In this document: positions 1 through 8,763 of the stretch, in pieces
Layout of the letters: the number at the start of each line of letters is the position of its first letter
Position numbering within the stretch: the first letter of the stretch is position 1
NCBI RefSeq assembly: GCF_018130955.1
Contig: NZ_JAFCJM010000016.1
Coordinates: 88,133-152,132 of the forward strand
Source: Bradyrhizobium liaoningense
GTDB taxonomy: Bacteria; Pseudomonadota; Alphaproteobacteria; Rhizobiales; Xanthobacteraceae
Direction: 5' to 3'
DNA length: 64,000 bases
Made by a program: the position numbers and the translations under genes
Notes under the pieces: model-generated
Seen by the model: only the letters and a program-made list of their open reading frames with translations
The model's database searches: none
Told to the model about the DNA's origin: nothing

Positions 1-2
1 GC

Positions 3-1469
3 GTCGCGCTTGTCGTCGGCAACAACGAGTACAGGAATGTCCCAAAGCTGCTGAAGGCCGTGAACGACGCCCGCACCATGGGCGACACGCTCCGCCAGCT
101 CGGCTTTGCCGTGATGGTGGCGGAGAACCAGAACCGCCAGCAATTCGCCGAGACGCTGCTCGCCTTCGACAAGGCGATCGAGCCAGGCGACACTGCGTTC
201 TTCTTCTACGCCGGCCATGGTTTTGAGATCGCAGGGCAGAACTACCTGCTGCCGACCGATGTGCCGGCGGCGACCGAAGGCCAGGAGGAGCTGGTGCGCG
301 ACTCCTCCATTCTCGCCGACCGCATTGTCGAGCGTCTCCAGAACAAGAAGGCGCGCACCTCGATCCTGGTGTTCGACGCCTGCCGCAACAATCCGTTCGA
401 GCGCGCCGGCACGCGCGCGGTCGCCGGTGGCGGCGGACTGGCGCCGATGGTGCAACTGCCCGAAGGCGTGTTCTCGGTATTCTCGGCAGGTCCGCGCCAG
501 ACTGCGCTCGATCGCCTCTCCAACGACGACGCCAATCCCAATTCGGTGTTCACGCGCACCTTTGCCAAGGAGCTGCTGCAGCCCGGTGTCAATCTCGTGC
601 AGGTGGCGCAGCATACCCGCAGGACGGTCAGCGAACTGGCCGACACCGTGAAGCACAAGCAGGTGCCGGTCTATTTCGACCAGATGGTCGACGACGTCTT
701 TCTGACCGGCACCGCCAAGCCTGCACCGGACAAGGTGGCATCGGATACGCCTGCATCGAATTCGAATGCCAACGCGCGGCCAGCCGACGCGCCGATGAAG
801 GTCGCAGCCTTGCCGCCGGTCGCGCCGCTGAAGCCGCCGAAGGAAGAATCCCTCAACGCGCCGATCGCGATGTTCTCGCGCCACAATGGCGGCTGGACCG
901 TGGTGTTCTCGATCGCCGATCCGACGCTCGGCATTTCCTGGCGCATCGGCGAGAGCGGCGACTTCCGCGAGACCGGTTTCCTCGACACGCTGGACTCGCG
1001 CACGCGCAAGCGCATGCCCAATCCGTCGATCGAGCTGCCTGCCGACGCGCAGGCCGCAACCATCCAGGTGCGCTATGTCGACGCCTCCGGCGACATGCAG
1101 GGGCCGTTCCCGATCAAGTTCGACCCCGAGGCCGCCCTGATCCGCGATCAGCGCAAGATCCTCGACATGACGTCGAATAGCTGGCTGTCGTTCCGCCAGT
1201 TCAACGGGCTGCTGGTCTACTGGTCGCATCTGGTGTCGTATCGCTGCGCAATCCGCGAGGTGAGGATCGGCATCGACAGCGCGGTCCCCAACCAGGTCCT
1301 CCCCATGCCGCCCTGCGACATGCGGGACCCCAGCGCTATCCCCCACAACGCCGCGCTCTACCAGAAGCTCGCGCCCTCGACGCAGTTCATCTCGGTCGAG
1401 CTGACCTATCGCGACGGCAGCGTCTCCGAAATCAAGAGTTTTCGCTCGGCGAACCGCAGCAATAATTGA
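3..1469 (+). CDS. Caspase-like (peptidase C14 family) protein, 5' end outside window
   Basis: The reading frame is open from the window edge, so the true start lies upstream; the GTG at 60 is internal to the domain. The first visible residues (VALVVGNNEY) are the first strand of a caspase p20 fold. The catalytic His is in FFFYAGHG and the catalytic Cys in VFDACRNNPF, the usual form in bacterial caspase-like proteins. After about residue 230 there is a Pro/Ala-rich linker and then roughly 200 residues I do not recognise, probably a beta-rich partner domain. Related bacterial proteins cleave after basic or acidic residues, but the substrate cannot be read here. Confident on family, not on role. 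Confidence 0.85.
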   Translation, partial: VALVVGNNEYRNVPKLLKAVNDARTMGDTLRQLGFAVMVAENQNRQQFAETLLAFDKAIEPGDTAFFFYAGHGFEIAGQNYLLPTDVPAATEGQEELVRDSSILADRIVERLQNKKARTSILVFDACRNNPFERAGTRAVAGGGGLAPMVQLPEGVFSVFSAGPRQTALDRLSNDDANPNSVFTRTFAKELLQPGVNLVQVAQHTRRTVSELADTVKHKQVPVYFDQMVDDVFLTGTAKPAPDKVASDTPASNSNANARPADAPMKVAALPPVAPLKPPKEESLNAPIAMFSRHNGGWTVVFSIADPTLGISWRIGESGDFRETGFLDTLDSRTRKRMPNPSIELPADAQAATIQVRYVDASGDMQGPFPIKFDPEAALIRDQRKILDMTSNSWLSFRQFNGLLVYWSHLVSYRCAIREVRIGIDSAVPNQVLPMPPCDMRDPSAIPHNAALYQKLAPSTQFISVELTYRDGSVSEIKSFRSANRSNN

Positions 1470-1504
1470 GTGCGCGCACCTGCCTGAACCTTGAGTGAAC
1501 TACC

Positions 1505-1638
1505 CCCGTCATCCTGAGGTGCCGGAGCGTAGCGGAGGCCTCGAAGGGTGAGCGGCCCGGCTGCATCCCGGCCGTTCATCCTTCGAGGCTCGCCGCGCGA
1601 TGCTGCGCACCGCACGGCTCGCGCCTCAGGATGACGGG
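1505..1638. repeat. Dispersed palindromic intergenic repeat (CGTCATCCTGAGG type)
   Basis: The ends form a near-perfect inverted repeat: CCCGTCATCCTGAGGTGC at the left and GCGCCTCAGGATGACGGG at the right, with further internal complementarity (CCTCGAAGG / CCTTCGAGG). It fills most of the gap between two convergently unrelated genes. This resembles the intergenic palindromic elements common in Rhizobiales. Confidence 0.75.
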
Positions 1639-1708
1639 TTGACTCTGCTGCGCGCGATGTAGACTGGCGCTACAATTCTCGTCGAAGATCAATCCACAGA
1701 GCCGGATC

Positions 1709-2965
1709 ATGGATGCAACATCAGAACGGCACCCCGCCACGCGCTCCATAAAAGTCCGCTGCTGCGTTGTCGGCGGCGGGCCGGCCGGCATGATGCTCGG
1801 CTATCTCCTGGGGCGCGCCGGCGTCGACGTCGTGGTGCTGGAGAAGCATGCGGATTTCTTCCGCGACTTTCGCGGCGATACCGTGCATCCCTCGACGCTT
1901 CAGGTGATGGACGAGCTCGGCCTGATCGACGGCTTCCTGAAGCTGCCGCATCAGCGCCTGCAGAAGATGGACGGCATGTTTGGCGGCACGCCGGTGCGGA
2001 TCGCCGACCTCGCCCGGCTCGACACAAAATACCCGTTCATCGCCTTCATGCCGCAATGGGATTTTTTGAATTTTTTGCGCGAACGGGGCCAGCGCTTTTC
2101 CTCGCTCAAGGTCATGATGAGCACGGAGGCCGTCGACCTGATCCGCCGCGGCGATGTGATTGCCGGCGTGCGCGCGAGTACGCCGGACGGGCCCATCGAT
2201 ATCGAGGCCGACCTCACCATCGCCTGCGACGGCCGTCATTCGACGGTGCGCGCGCGGGCCGGCCTCGCGGTCGAGGAGATCGGAGCGCCGATGGACGTGT
2301 TGTGGTTTCGCGCAGCCCGCAAGGGCGACGAGACCGAGAACGTGTTCGCCCGCGTCGAGCCCGGCAAGATGATGATCACCTTCGATCGCGGTGATTACTG
2401 GCAATGCGCCTATGTCATCGCCAAGGGGCAATACGAGACGGTGAAGGCGAGGGGACTTCAATCCATGCTCGACGACGTCGTCCGCATGGCGCCGATCCTC
2501 AAATCCGGAATTGCCGAGGTCAAGAGCTGGGACGACGTCAAGCTGCTGACCGTTGCGATCAATCGCCTGAAGCGTTGGACGCAGCCGGGGCTCCTGTGCA
2601 TCGGCGACGCCGCGCATGCGATGTCGCCGGTCGGCGGTGTCGGCGTCAATCTCGCCGTGCAGGATGCGGTCGCGACCGCCAATTTGCTCAGCGACAAGAT
2701 CAGGACCGGCTGTCCGTCCGAAGACGAGCTCGACGCTGTACGGCGCCGCCGCGAATTTCCGGTGAAGATGACGCAACGCATGCAAATGGTCGTGCAGAAC
2801 AACATCATCAGCGGCGCGCTCAAGTCCGGCAACGAGCCGTTGAAGGTTCCGCTCGTGGTGCGCCTGATCACCGCGCTGCCCTGGCTGCAGGGAATTCCTG
2901 CACGCTTCATCGCGCTCGGCGTGCGGCCGGAGCACGTGCATTCGCCGATCGCGAGCATGCCCTGA
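1709..2965 (+). CDS. FAD-dependent monooxygenase (PHBH/UbiH fold)
   Basis: A 418-residue flavoprotein. The N-terminal Rossmann dinucleotide-binding motif is VVGGGPAGMMLGYLLGRAG, followed by the acidic strand end VVLEKH. FRGDTVHPSTL matches the region after the first FAD contact in the p-hydroxybenzoate hydroxylase family. The second FAD motif, GDAAHAMSPVGGVGVNLAVQD, is clear near residue 300. The family hydroxylates aromatic or polyketide substrates with NAD(P)H and O2. The substrate is unknown, and no pathway genes adjoin it. The ATG start has only a weak ribosome site. Confidence 0.85.
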   Translation: MDATSERHPATRSIKVRCCVVGGGPAGMMLGYLLGRAGVDVVVLEKHADFFRDFRGDTVHPSTLQVMDELGLIDGFLKLPHQRLQKMDGMFGGTPVRIADLARLDTKYPFIAFMPQWDFLNFLRERGQRFSSLKVMMSTEAVDLIRRGDVIAGVRASTPDGPIDIEADLTIACDGRHSTVRARAGLAVEEIGAPMDVLWFRAARKGDETENVFARVEPGKMMITFDRGDYWQCAYVIAKGQYETVKARGLQSMLDDVVRMAPILKSGIAEVKSWDDVKLLTVAINRLKRWTQPGLLCIGDAAHAMSPVGGVGVNLAVQDAVATANLLSDKIRTGCPSEDELDAVRRRREFPVKMTQRMQMVVQNNIISGALKSGNEPLKVPLVVRLITALPWLQGIPARFIALGVRPEHVHSPIASMP

Positions 2966-3087
2966 CAAGCTGCACTTCGGTAGGGATAACGGCGCGTTAA
3001 GATCCGCGCCGTGCGTTGCGTGCGTGCAACAGCGCAAACGGATTCGAAGCGCGCGTGTCGCCGATCTCGCCGCTTAACTTTCTTGAT

Positions 3088-3097
3088 TCAAATTTGA
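3088..3097. promoter_or_regulatory. 10-bp palindrome upstream of a barrel gene
   Basis: TCAAATTTGA is a perfect palindrome in an AT-rich stretch about 50 bp before the barrel start at 3147. It could be an operator or part of the promoter; nothing else supports it. Confidence 0.25.
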
Positions 3098-3146
3098 GTA
3101 AGAACTGTCTGTGAGCGTGCGCCCATCTGAGGATAAGGGGTGTACC

Positions 3147-3920
3147 ATGCGTACCAAGTTGATTGCTGCCTTCGCCTGCACGACCGCGCTCGTCACAAGC
3201 GGCGCTGCCTCCGCCGCCGATCTCGCCGCGCGGCCTTACGCGAAGGCGCCGCTCTACGCCGAGCCGCTATTCAACTGGACCGGTTTCTATGTCGGCGGTC
3301 ACATCGGCGGCGCCTGGACCAACCAGCAGTGGATCAACAGCGCCAACACGACGCTGTTCGGCGACCTCGGTCCGGGTGAGGGTTTCCGTCAGCGCGGCTC
3401 CGGCATCATGGGTGGCGCGCAGATCGGCTACAATTGGCAGGCCAGCAACTTCGTGTTCGGCCTCGAAGGGACGATCTCCGGGCTCGACAACCGCGGTACC
3501 GTGAACAACACGGTGTTCGGCCTTGGCCTCGACGACCAGTTTAGCTGGCGCACGAACGTGCTGGCGACGATCGTCGGTCGCGCCGGCTTCGCCGTGAACA
3601 ACAACCTGTTCTACGCCAAGGGCGGCTATGCCGGCGCGAACAATCGTCTCTCGGTCGTCGACAATGTTCCGGCGACCGGCTCGGGCGGTCAGACGCACTG
3701 GGCCAACGGCTGGACTGTCGGTGCCGGCTGGGAATACGGCGTCACCCGCAACTGGATCGTCGGCGTCGAGTACAACTACGCCGCTTTCGTCAGCCAGACC
3801 TACCAGCTCGCCGGCACGGCGGCGGGCACCTACGCGTTCGACGCAAAGCCCCGCGACATTCAGTGGGCCGTGGTCCGCGCGAGCTACAAGTTCGATGCAC
3901 CGGTCATCGCGCGTTACTGA
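3147..3920 (+). CDS. Outer-membrane beta-barrel protein (Omp25/Omp31-like)
   Basis: A 257-residue protein with a clear signal peptide (MRTKLIAAF to GAASAAD), cleaved before the family motif ADLAARPYAKAP. NWTGFYVGGHIGGAW then opens an eight-strand-type barrel, with repeated GY.W, GLEGTISG and VGVEYNY strands. It ends in SYKFDAPVIARY, the aromatic C-terminus typical of Bam substrates. The ATG at 3147 is chosen because it begins the signal peptide and follows a purine-rich GAGGATAAGGGG. A strong terminator follows. It belongs to the same family as the barrels at 5.2-8.5 kb but is more diverged. It is probably an abundant structural surface protein. Confidence 0.88.
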   Translation: MRTKLIAAFACTTALVTSGAASAADLAARPYAKAPLYAEPLFNWTGFYVGGHIGGAWTNQQWINSANTTLFGDLGPGEGFRQRGSGIMGGAQIGYNWQASNFVFGLEGTISGLDNRGTVNNTVFGLGLDDQFSWRTNVLATIVGRAGFAVNNNLFYAKGGYAGANNRLSVVDNVPATGSGGQTHWANGWTVGAGWEYGVTRNWIVGVEYNYAAFVSQTYQLAGTAAGTYAFDAKPRDIQWAVVRASYKFDAPVIARY

Positions 3921-3956
3921 GATTTTCTGAAGAAGTCTGGTCACTGCCAACAACTG

Positions 3957-3986
3957 AAGGCCCCGGCATCGTCCGGGGCCTTTTTT
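3957..3986 (+). terminator. Rho-independent terminator after barrel gene
   Basis: GGCCCCGG...CCGGGGCC stem followed by TTTTTT, 37 bp after the barrel stop. The stem sequence nearly matches those after the barrel paralogues further on. Confidence 0.9.
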
Positions 3987-4002
3987 CTTGGGCGAGGCGA
4001 CC

Positions 4003-4773
4003 TCAGGCCATCACGGAAAAACCGCCGTCGACGGGGATCGCGGTGCCGGTGACGAAGTTCGAGGCTGATGAGGCCAGGAACACCGCAATGCCGGCAAAAT
4101 CGTCAATGTGGCCCCAGCGGCCCGCGGGCGTACGCGCGAGCACGCGCTCGTGCAGCCCTGTGACCTGCTGGCGGGCGCCGCGGGTGAGGTCGGTGTCGAT
4201 CCAGCCCGGCAAAATGGCGTTGACCTGGATGTTGTCGGGCGCCCAGGCATTGGCGCAGGCGCGCGTGTACTGCACGATGCCGCCCTTGCTCGCCGCATAG
4301 GCCGTCGCGAAGCTCGCGCCGAAGATCGACATCATCGAGCCGATATTGATCACCTTGCCATTCCCGGATGCCTTCAACGCCGGATAGGCCAGTTTCGAGC
4401 ACACGAACGCGCTGGTGAGGTTGGTGTCGATCACCTTGTTCCATTCGTCGAGCTCGAGCTCGTGCGGCGGCTTGCGGATGCTCATGCCGGCATTGTTGAT
4501 GAGGATGTCGATCCGGCCGAGCTCGCTTCCGACGCGATCGACCATCGCGGCGACCGCCGTCTTGTCGGTCACGTCGGTCGTCACCGCCATCGCCCTGACG
4601 CCACGCTGCTTGAGGTCCGCGACCGCCGCTGCGGATTTGGCTTCGTTGCGTCCGACCACGGCGACGTTGGCGCCGGCGTCGGCGAGCCCGTGGGCCATGC
4701 CGAGCCCGATGCCGCCATTGCCGCCGGTGACGATCGCGACCTTGCCGCGGAGATCGAACGAGCTGGATGTCAT
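4003..4773 (-). CDS. SDR family oxidoreductase
   Basis: A 256-residue classical short-chain dehydrogenase. It has the cofactor motif TGGNGGIGLG, NNAG at the end of beta4, and the catalytic Ser...Tyr-x-x-x-Lys (GSMMSIFGASFATAYAASK), and it ends in FVTGTAIPVDGGFS. The Asn-Glu-Ala after beta2 (VVGRNEAKS) suggests NADP is possible. The frame is open further upstream, but homology begins at the Met at 4773. The small membrane protein at 4794-4979 lies 20 bp upstream on the same strand, so the two are probably co-transcribed. Substrate unknown. Confidence 0.88.
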   Translation of the reverse strand: MTSSSFDLRGKVAIVTGGNGGIGLGMAHGLADAGANVAVVGRNEAKSAAAVADLKQRGVRAMAVTTDVTDKTAVAAMVDRVGSELGRIDILINNAGMSIRKPPHELELDEWNKVIDTNLTSAFVCSKLAYPALKASGNGKVINIGSMMSIFGASFATAYAASKGGIVQYTRACANAWAPDNIQVNAILPGWIDTDLTRGARQQVTGLHERVLARTPAGRWGHIDDFAGIAVFLASSASNFVTGTAIPVDGGFSVMA

Positions 4774-4793
4774 GCTGTCATTCCCTTTTGTTC

Positions 4794-4979
4794 TTAAGTT
4801 GTTGCTTGCCAGATCAGCACCAGTCCGAAGCCGGCCATGGCGGCGCCATAGCCGGCCCATTGCAGTTGCGCGATCATGAAGCTCGATCGGGGCCAGGGAA
4901 ACGTGCCCGTGCCTTGTCCGATCCAGAGCAGGCCTATGGCGAGCGCGAACAGGCCTGCGATCAGCAGAAATCTGCGCAT
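4794..4979 (-). CDS. Small two-helix membrane protein
   Basis: A 61-residue protein beginning MRRFLLIAGLFALAIGLLW, with a second hydrophobic helix near the C-terminus (AGYGAAMAGFGLVLIWQ). The intervening loop, IGQGTGTFPWPRSSFM, matches a pattern I associate with a widespread family of uncharacterised small membrane proteins. GGGGAGG lies 6-7 bases before the chosen ATG, which rules out the longer upstream start. It probably forms an operon with the SDR downstream. Confidence 0.7.
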   Translation of the reverse strand: MRRFLLIAGLFALAIGLLWIGQGTGTFPWPRSSFMIAQLQWAGYGAAMAGFGLVLIWQATT

Positions 4980-5140
4980 GTGTCCTCCCCCAAGCTCTTT
5001 TTGTCCAAGGTCTGTTCTGTCGCGGTGCGGAATCGCCACTCATTCATGGCCGGCCGTGCCGCGAAAACCTGGAGCGCAGACTATCCGTAGCTCCGGTGCG
5101 GATACAATGGCGTCAGTGCTCCAGTCTGAAAACGCGAAAG

Positions 5141-5165
5141 CCCCGGACGTTGCCGGGGCCCTCGG
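5141..5165 (-). terminator. Terminator hairpin after the double barrel gene
   Basis: GCCCCGG/CCGGGGC stem on the minus strand, followed by TTTCG. It is a variant of the hairpins at 6949 and 7683 with a poorer T-tract. Confidence 0.65.
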
Positions 5166-5220
5166 GCTTCATTTCCGGATCGGGATCGGTCCGGTATCGG
5201 TGCTTGGGTCAGTACCTTTA

Positions 5221-6753
5221 TCAGTACTTGGCGACGACCGGGCTGGTCGAGTTGAAGCGATAGACCAGCGAGGTGCTGATGGTCTGCACCCACGGCTTGA
5301 ACGTCACGACATCGCCGGTCGGGCCGCCACCGAAGGCGGGACCGAAAGAGGCGGGCAACTCGACTCGGTCATAGAACGCCGAGCGGTATTCGGTCTTCAT
5401 GAACCAGCCCGGCGCGGAGACGCCGAGAATGTTGAGGCTGTTCTCGACACCGCCGCCGACGAACCAGCCATTGCGGTGGAACGACGGCGTCGTGACGACG
5501 TCCACGAGACCGATCGCGTTCTCCAGGCTGGAGTGGCTTGCGCCCGACCAATCCGATCCCGAATAGCCGGCGTTGACGTAGGACAGCACGTTCGGCGCGA
5601 CGAGATAGCCAAGCCGCACGCCCGCAGCGTAGCTGGTGCGAAGCCTTTCCTGACCCTCGGTGATCCGGCCGATGAAGTTCGGATCGCTGATCGAACCTTT
5701 GAGATTGCCGAACTGGGCGTCGGCGAACACACCTGCGACCCAGGTGCTGTTGAACTGCCTGTCGTAGCCCAGGCCGACGGTCCCGAACCAGCCATTGCCG
5801 CCGAGGCGCTGGTCACGCACCACCACGCCAATGGGTGGGTTCACCACGCCGCTGTCAGCATTCCAGATACCGCCGCCGCCGCCGCCAAAGACGTGGAAGC
5901 CGGTCCAGTTCGGACCTGCTGCGAGGCTGGGCGCCTTGGCGTAGAGGTGCGTGGGAGAGCCCGCGGCCGCCGCGGTGCCCATGTCGTTGAACCGATAGAC
6001 CAGCGACGTGCTGACAGTCTGGACCCATGGCTTGAAGGTCGCCGCGTTGCCCGTTGGAGCGCCGCCAAACGCCGGGGTAAACGTTTCGGGCAGAGTGGCG
6101 CGATCGTAATAGGCCGAACGATACTCAGTTTTCATGAACCAGCCGGGCGCTGCGACCCCGAAGATGTTCAGGCTGTTCTCCACGCCGCCTCCGACAAACC
6201 ATCCGCTACGACGGAAGGATAGCGTCGTGAATGTGGCAAAGCCGCCGCCGCCAGGGGGCAGACCCATGAACGTGCTGCCCGACCATTCCGAACCGGAGTA
6301 GCCGGCATTGACGTAAGAGAGCACGTTGGGGGCGACCAGAGTTCCCAGCCGCACGCCCGCTGCGTAGCTTGTGCGAAGTTTTTCCGTGCCTTCGGTGAAG
6401 CGCGCTGGATCGGCGATGGAGCCGTGGATGTCGCCAAACTGTCCATCCGCGAAAACGCCGGCGACCCAGGTCGGCGTGACCTGCCAATCATAGCCGAGAC
6501 CGACGGTGCCGAACCAGCCGGTGCCACCGAGCCGCTGGTCGCGTGTGAGCGCCAGTCCACCCGGCGACGTCACTGCGTTGCTGTCAGCGTTCCAGAGCCC
6601 GCCGCCAGCTCCGCCGAAGACGTAGAACCCGGTCCAGTTTGCGCTCGGCGCCAAGGCAGGGGCCTTCACGTAGGTCTTGGCCGCGAGATCGGCCGCGGTC
6701 GCCGCGCCCGATCCTGCGGCGACGGCTGCAAGCACAATCACCAACTTCTTCAT
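5221..6753 (-). CDS. Double-length outer-membrane protein: two Omp barrels fused in tandem
   Basis: A 510-residue protein, twice the usual family size. Residues 1-20 are a signal peptide (MKKLVIVLAAVAAGSGAATA). Residues about 21-256 form one complete barrel, from NWTGFYVFGGAGGG to VQTVSTSLVYRFN. After a short Ala/Gly linker, residues about 269-510 form a second complete barrel starting YAKAPSLAAGPNWTGF and ending in SLVYRFNSTSPVVAKY. The halves are visibly near-duplicates (shared GWFGTVGLGYD, LRTSYAAGVRLG, LVAPNVLSYVNAGYSGS, APGWFMKTEYRSA). The second copy keeps the mature N-terminal YAKAP motif but has no signal peptide, as expected from in-frame fusion of two adjacent genes. The Met at 6753 begins the signal peptide. 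Confidence 0.9.
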   Translation of the reverse strand: MKKLVIVLAAVAAGSGAATAADLAAKTYVKAPALAPSANWTGFYVFGGAGGGLWNADSNAVTSPGGLALTRDQRLGGTGWFGTVGLGYDWQVTPTWVAGVFADGQFGDIHGSIADPARFTEGTEKLRTSYAAGVRLGTLVAPNVLSYVNAGYSGSEWSGSTFMGLPPGGGGFATFTTLSFRRSGWFVGGGVENSLNIFGVAAPGWFMKTEYRSAYYDRATLPETFTPAFGGAPTGNAATFKPWVQTVSTSLVYRFNDMGTAAAAGSPTHLYAKAPSLAAGPNWTGFHVFGGGGGGIWNADSGVVNPPIGVVVRDQRLGGNGWFGTVGLGYDRQFNSTWVAGVFADAQFGNLKGSISDPNFIGRITEGQERLRTSYAAGVRLGYLVAPNVLSYVNAGYSGSDWSGASHSSLENAIGLVDVVTTPSFHRNGWFVGGGVENSLNILGVSAPGWFMKTEYRSAFYDRVELPASFGPAFGGGPTGDVVTFKPWVQTISTSLVYRFNSTSPVVAKY

Positions 6754-6948
6754 TTCGATTCCGAGCCTCGAATCCAGCGTGAATCCCTGCTCGTTCAATA
6801 TGCGAGTTCCAACGCAAAGGCTGTTGCCAGTCGGTCACATACGCAACCCGCTCGCACGGCCTGTCGCGACGCACCCGGACTCGTCCGCCAGCCGGGACGC
6901 GCCCGCACCCTGCAACACCGGAACTGCGGCTTCCAACCCGCAACGAAA

Positions 6949-6975
6949 AAGCCCCGGACGATGCCGGGGCTTTCC
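6949..6975 (-). terminator. Terminator after the truncated barrel remnant
   Basis: AAAGCCCCGG/CCGGGGCTTT hairpin with A-run and T-run on either side, usable in both directions. It is almost identical to the hairpin at 7683-7711. Confidence 0.85.
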
Positions 6976-6999
6976 GATTGTCAGAGACGGAAGGTCGGA

Positions 7000-7536
7000 T
7001 CAGTACTTCGCGACCAGGGGGGCGCCCCAGTTGAAGCGGTAGACCAGCTCGCTGCGCACGCTGTGCTCGCGGATCTTCTGGTCGGTAGAGAAACCGGCTG
7101 ACGTAGTGGTGCCGAAAAGGACTGGGTTAACGGTCGCTCGGTCGAACTCCGAATAGCGGTACTCGGTTTTCCAGAACAGGCCCGGCAGGATGCTGGTCAG
7201 AGCATACTCGTCGCCGGTGCCGATGAACCAGCCTCCTTTGGTGAAGCCAGGTGCCGTGAGGGTGGGGATCGCGGCTCCGGCTTGGGTAAAATCGGTCGAT
7301 TTCCAGTGGCCCTGGGTGTAGCCGCCCGAGACGTAGGTCAACAATTGGGGCAAGACTAGGTAGCCAACACGACCGCCGACCGCCCACTGCCAATCTTGCT
7401 TCTGCTGTCCGTAGAGTGGGCCACCGGCCGTGCTCAGGTCACCGTGCACATCCATGAAGTCATAGTCGGCGAAAGCGCCGATCACCCAGTTGTTGAACTG
7501 GTAGTCGCAGCCGCCCTGAACACTTAACGGGTTCCA
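7000..7536 (-). pseudogene. Beta-barrel Omp remnant lacking its N-terminus
   Basis: The C-terminal two thirds of a barrel is intact: CDYQFNNWVIGAFADYDF, AVGGRVGYLVLPQLLTYVSGGYT, GLFWKTEYRYSEFD, ending SELVYRFNWGAPLVAKY with stop and terminator. Upstream of about 7536 the frame continues open but turns into unrelated Arg/Pro-rich residues, and there is no signal peptide, no AADLAA motif and no NWTGF strand. The first roughly 80-100 residues have therefore been deleted. An open frame back to 7830 exists, but it is antisense to the next gene's terminator and is not believable as protein. Probably not exported if made. Confidence 0.8.
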
Positions 7537-7682
7537 GGAAGATTGCTGTAGCCGATCAGTCACAGTCCGGAGGGTGGCGTGTCGTCTACGACGCCGCAAT
7601 CGGGCGTTGGGTGTCATTGCCGGGATTCTGAGTAAGGCCGGATGAAGGGGTGCAACAGGCAGGACTGGCGCAGATAACGAAA

Positions 7683-7711
7683 AAAGCCCCGGACGATGCC
7701 GGGGCTTTTTG
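7683..7711 (-). terminator. Bidirectional terminator after barrel gene
   Basis: AAAAGCCCCGG/CCGGGGCTTTT hairpin flanked by A and T runs, 20 bp beyond the stop of the barrel gene at 7733. Confidence 0.9.
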
Positions 7712-7732
7712 ACGTTTGAGATCGAGGTCGGA

Positions 7733-8515
7733 TCAGTACTTCGCGACGACCGGACCGCTCCAGTTGAAGCGATAGACCAGCGAGGTCGAAACCGTCTGGT
7801 TCCAGGAATTGGCGCGGATGTCGCGGCCAACCAGGACGTTGGTGCCGTCGACCAACTCGTTCTGGGTCTTCTGGTTGTAGAAAGCGGAACGATATTCGGT
7901 CTTCATGAACCAGCCGGGGGCAGTGATGCCGAAAATGTTCAGGTTGTTCTCGACGCCGCCGCCGATGAACCAGCCGTTGCGATTGTAGCCGTTGAGGTGG
8001 ATACCGGCAGGAGCGCCAGCCAGGTCGGTGAAGCTGGTGCTACCGAAGTGGGCGCCCGAGTAACCGCCGTTGACGTAGGAAAGAACGTTCGGGGCAACCA
8101 GCCAGCCGAGGCGAACACCAGCGGCCCAGGAGTCCTGCAGCTTCTGGCTGCCGGTGATGCCCGCGATCGGATCCTGAACGGTCGAGCGGATGCTGCCGAA
8201 CTGGCCGTCGGCGAACACGCCCGCAACCCAGGTACCGCTGAACTGCCAGTCATAGCCGAGGCCGACGGTGCCAAACCATCCCGAGCCGCCCTGGCGCTGC
8301 GTGATCGTCAGCGGCGTGCCGGTCGCCGTATCCAGAATGCTCTGGTCAGAGGCCGAGATGCCGCCGCCGGCGCCACCGAAGATGTAGAAGCCGGTCCAGT
8401 TCGCTACGGGCGCCGGCATCGGGGCCTTCGCGTAGGGCCGCGCGGCGAGGTCGGCGGCCGAGGCCGAGCCAGTCATTGCCGCAACCGCGGTCAGAGCAAG
8501 CAAAATCTTCTTCAT
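7733..8515 (-). CDS. Outer-membrane beta-barrel protein (Omp31-like)
   Basis: A 260-residue paralogue of the barrels around it. It has a signal peptide (MKKILLALTAVAAMTGSASA) and then ADLAARPYAKAP and NWTGFYIFGGAGGG. Barrel strands include GWFGTVGLGYDWQ, WVAGVFADGQFG, LVAPNVLSYVNGGYSG and APGWFMKTEYRSA. The C-terminus is SLVYRFNWSGPVVAKY. It is close to both halves of the fused gene at 5221-6753, so it probably represents the ancestral single unit. Start set at the signal-peptide Met; the frame is open 18 codons further without homology. Confidence 0.9.
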   Translation of the reverse strand: MKKILLALTAVAAMTGSASAADLAARPYAKAPMPAPVANWTGFYIFGGAGGGISASDQSILDTATGTPLTITQRQGGSGWFGTVGLGYDWQFSGTWVAGVFADGQFGSIRSTVQDPIAGITGSQKLQDSWAAGVRLGWLVAPNVLSYVNGGYSGAHFGSTSFTDLAGAPAGIHLNGYNRNGWFIGGGVENNLNIFGITAPGWFMKTEYRSAFYNQKTQNELVDGTNVLVGRDIRANSWNQTVSTSLVYRFNWSGPVVAKY

Positions 8516-8763
8516 CTTGAAATCCCCAACCTTGGTTTGGCAGGCGCGAGCGCACTTAAGTCCAGTCATCTGATGCCGGAACTATAGACGTTTCCGGTCG
8601 AAAAGCTGTTGCGGGACGGGCACACCAAGCGGAAAACGCTCCGCAGTTGTACGGAGGACACACCCTTGGCGTCCATAACGGCAATGAAATATCTTGCTTC
8701 AATATCAATTATTTAGTCGGGTTTTGCAGCGCCGGGAATGGCTCCCGGCACCGCCGTCCCGCG
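8516..8763. other. Gap between barrel gene and parE
   Basis: No gene recognised. The part at 8680-8720 is unusually AT-rich. An imperfect GCCGGGA/TCCCGGC hairpin at 8731-8749 lies just beyond the parE stop and may terminate it, though it lacks a T-tract on that strand. Confidence 0.4.

Noticed and set aside
4774..5043. Extended N-terminus for the SDR at 4003
   Set aside because: The extra residues lack homology and overlap the small membrane gene at 4794-4979, which has a better ribosome site.
7537..7830. N-terminal part of the open frame upstream of the truncated barrel
   Set aside because: It is Arg/Pro/Ser-rich, runs antisense through the terminator of the next barrel gene, has no signal peptide and no ribosome site. 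Not coding.
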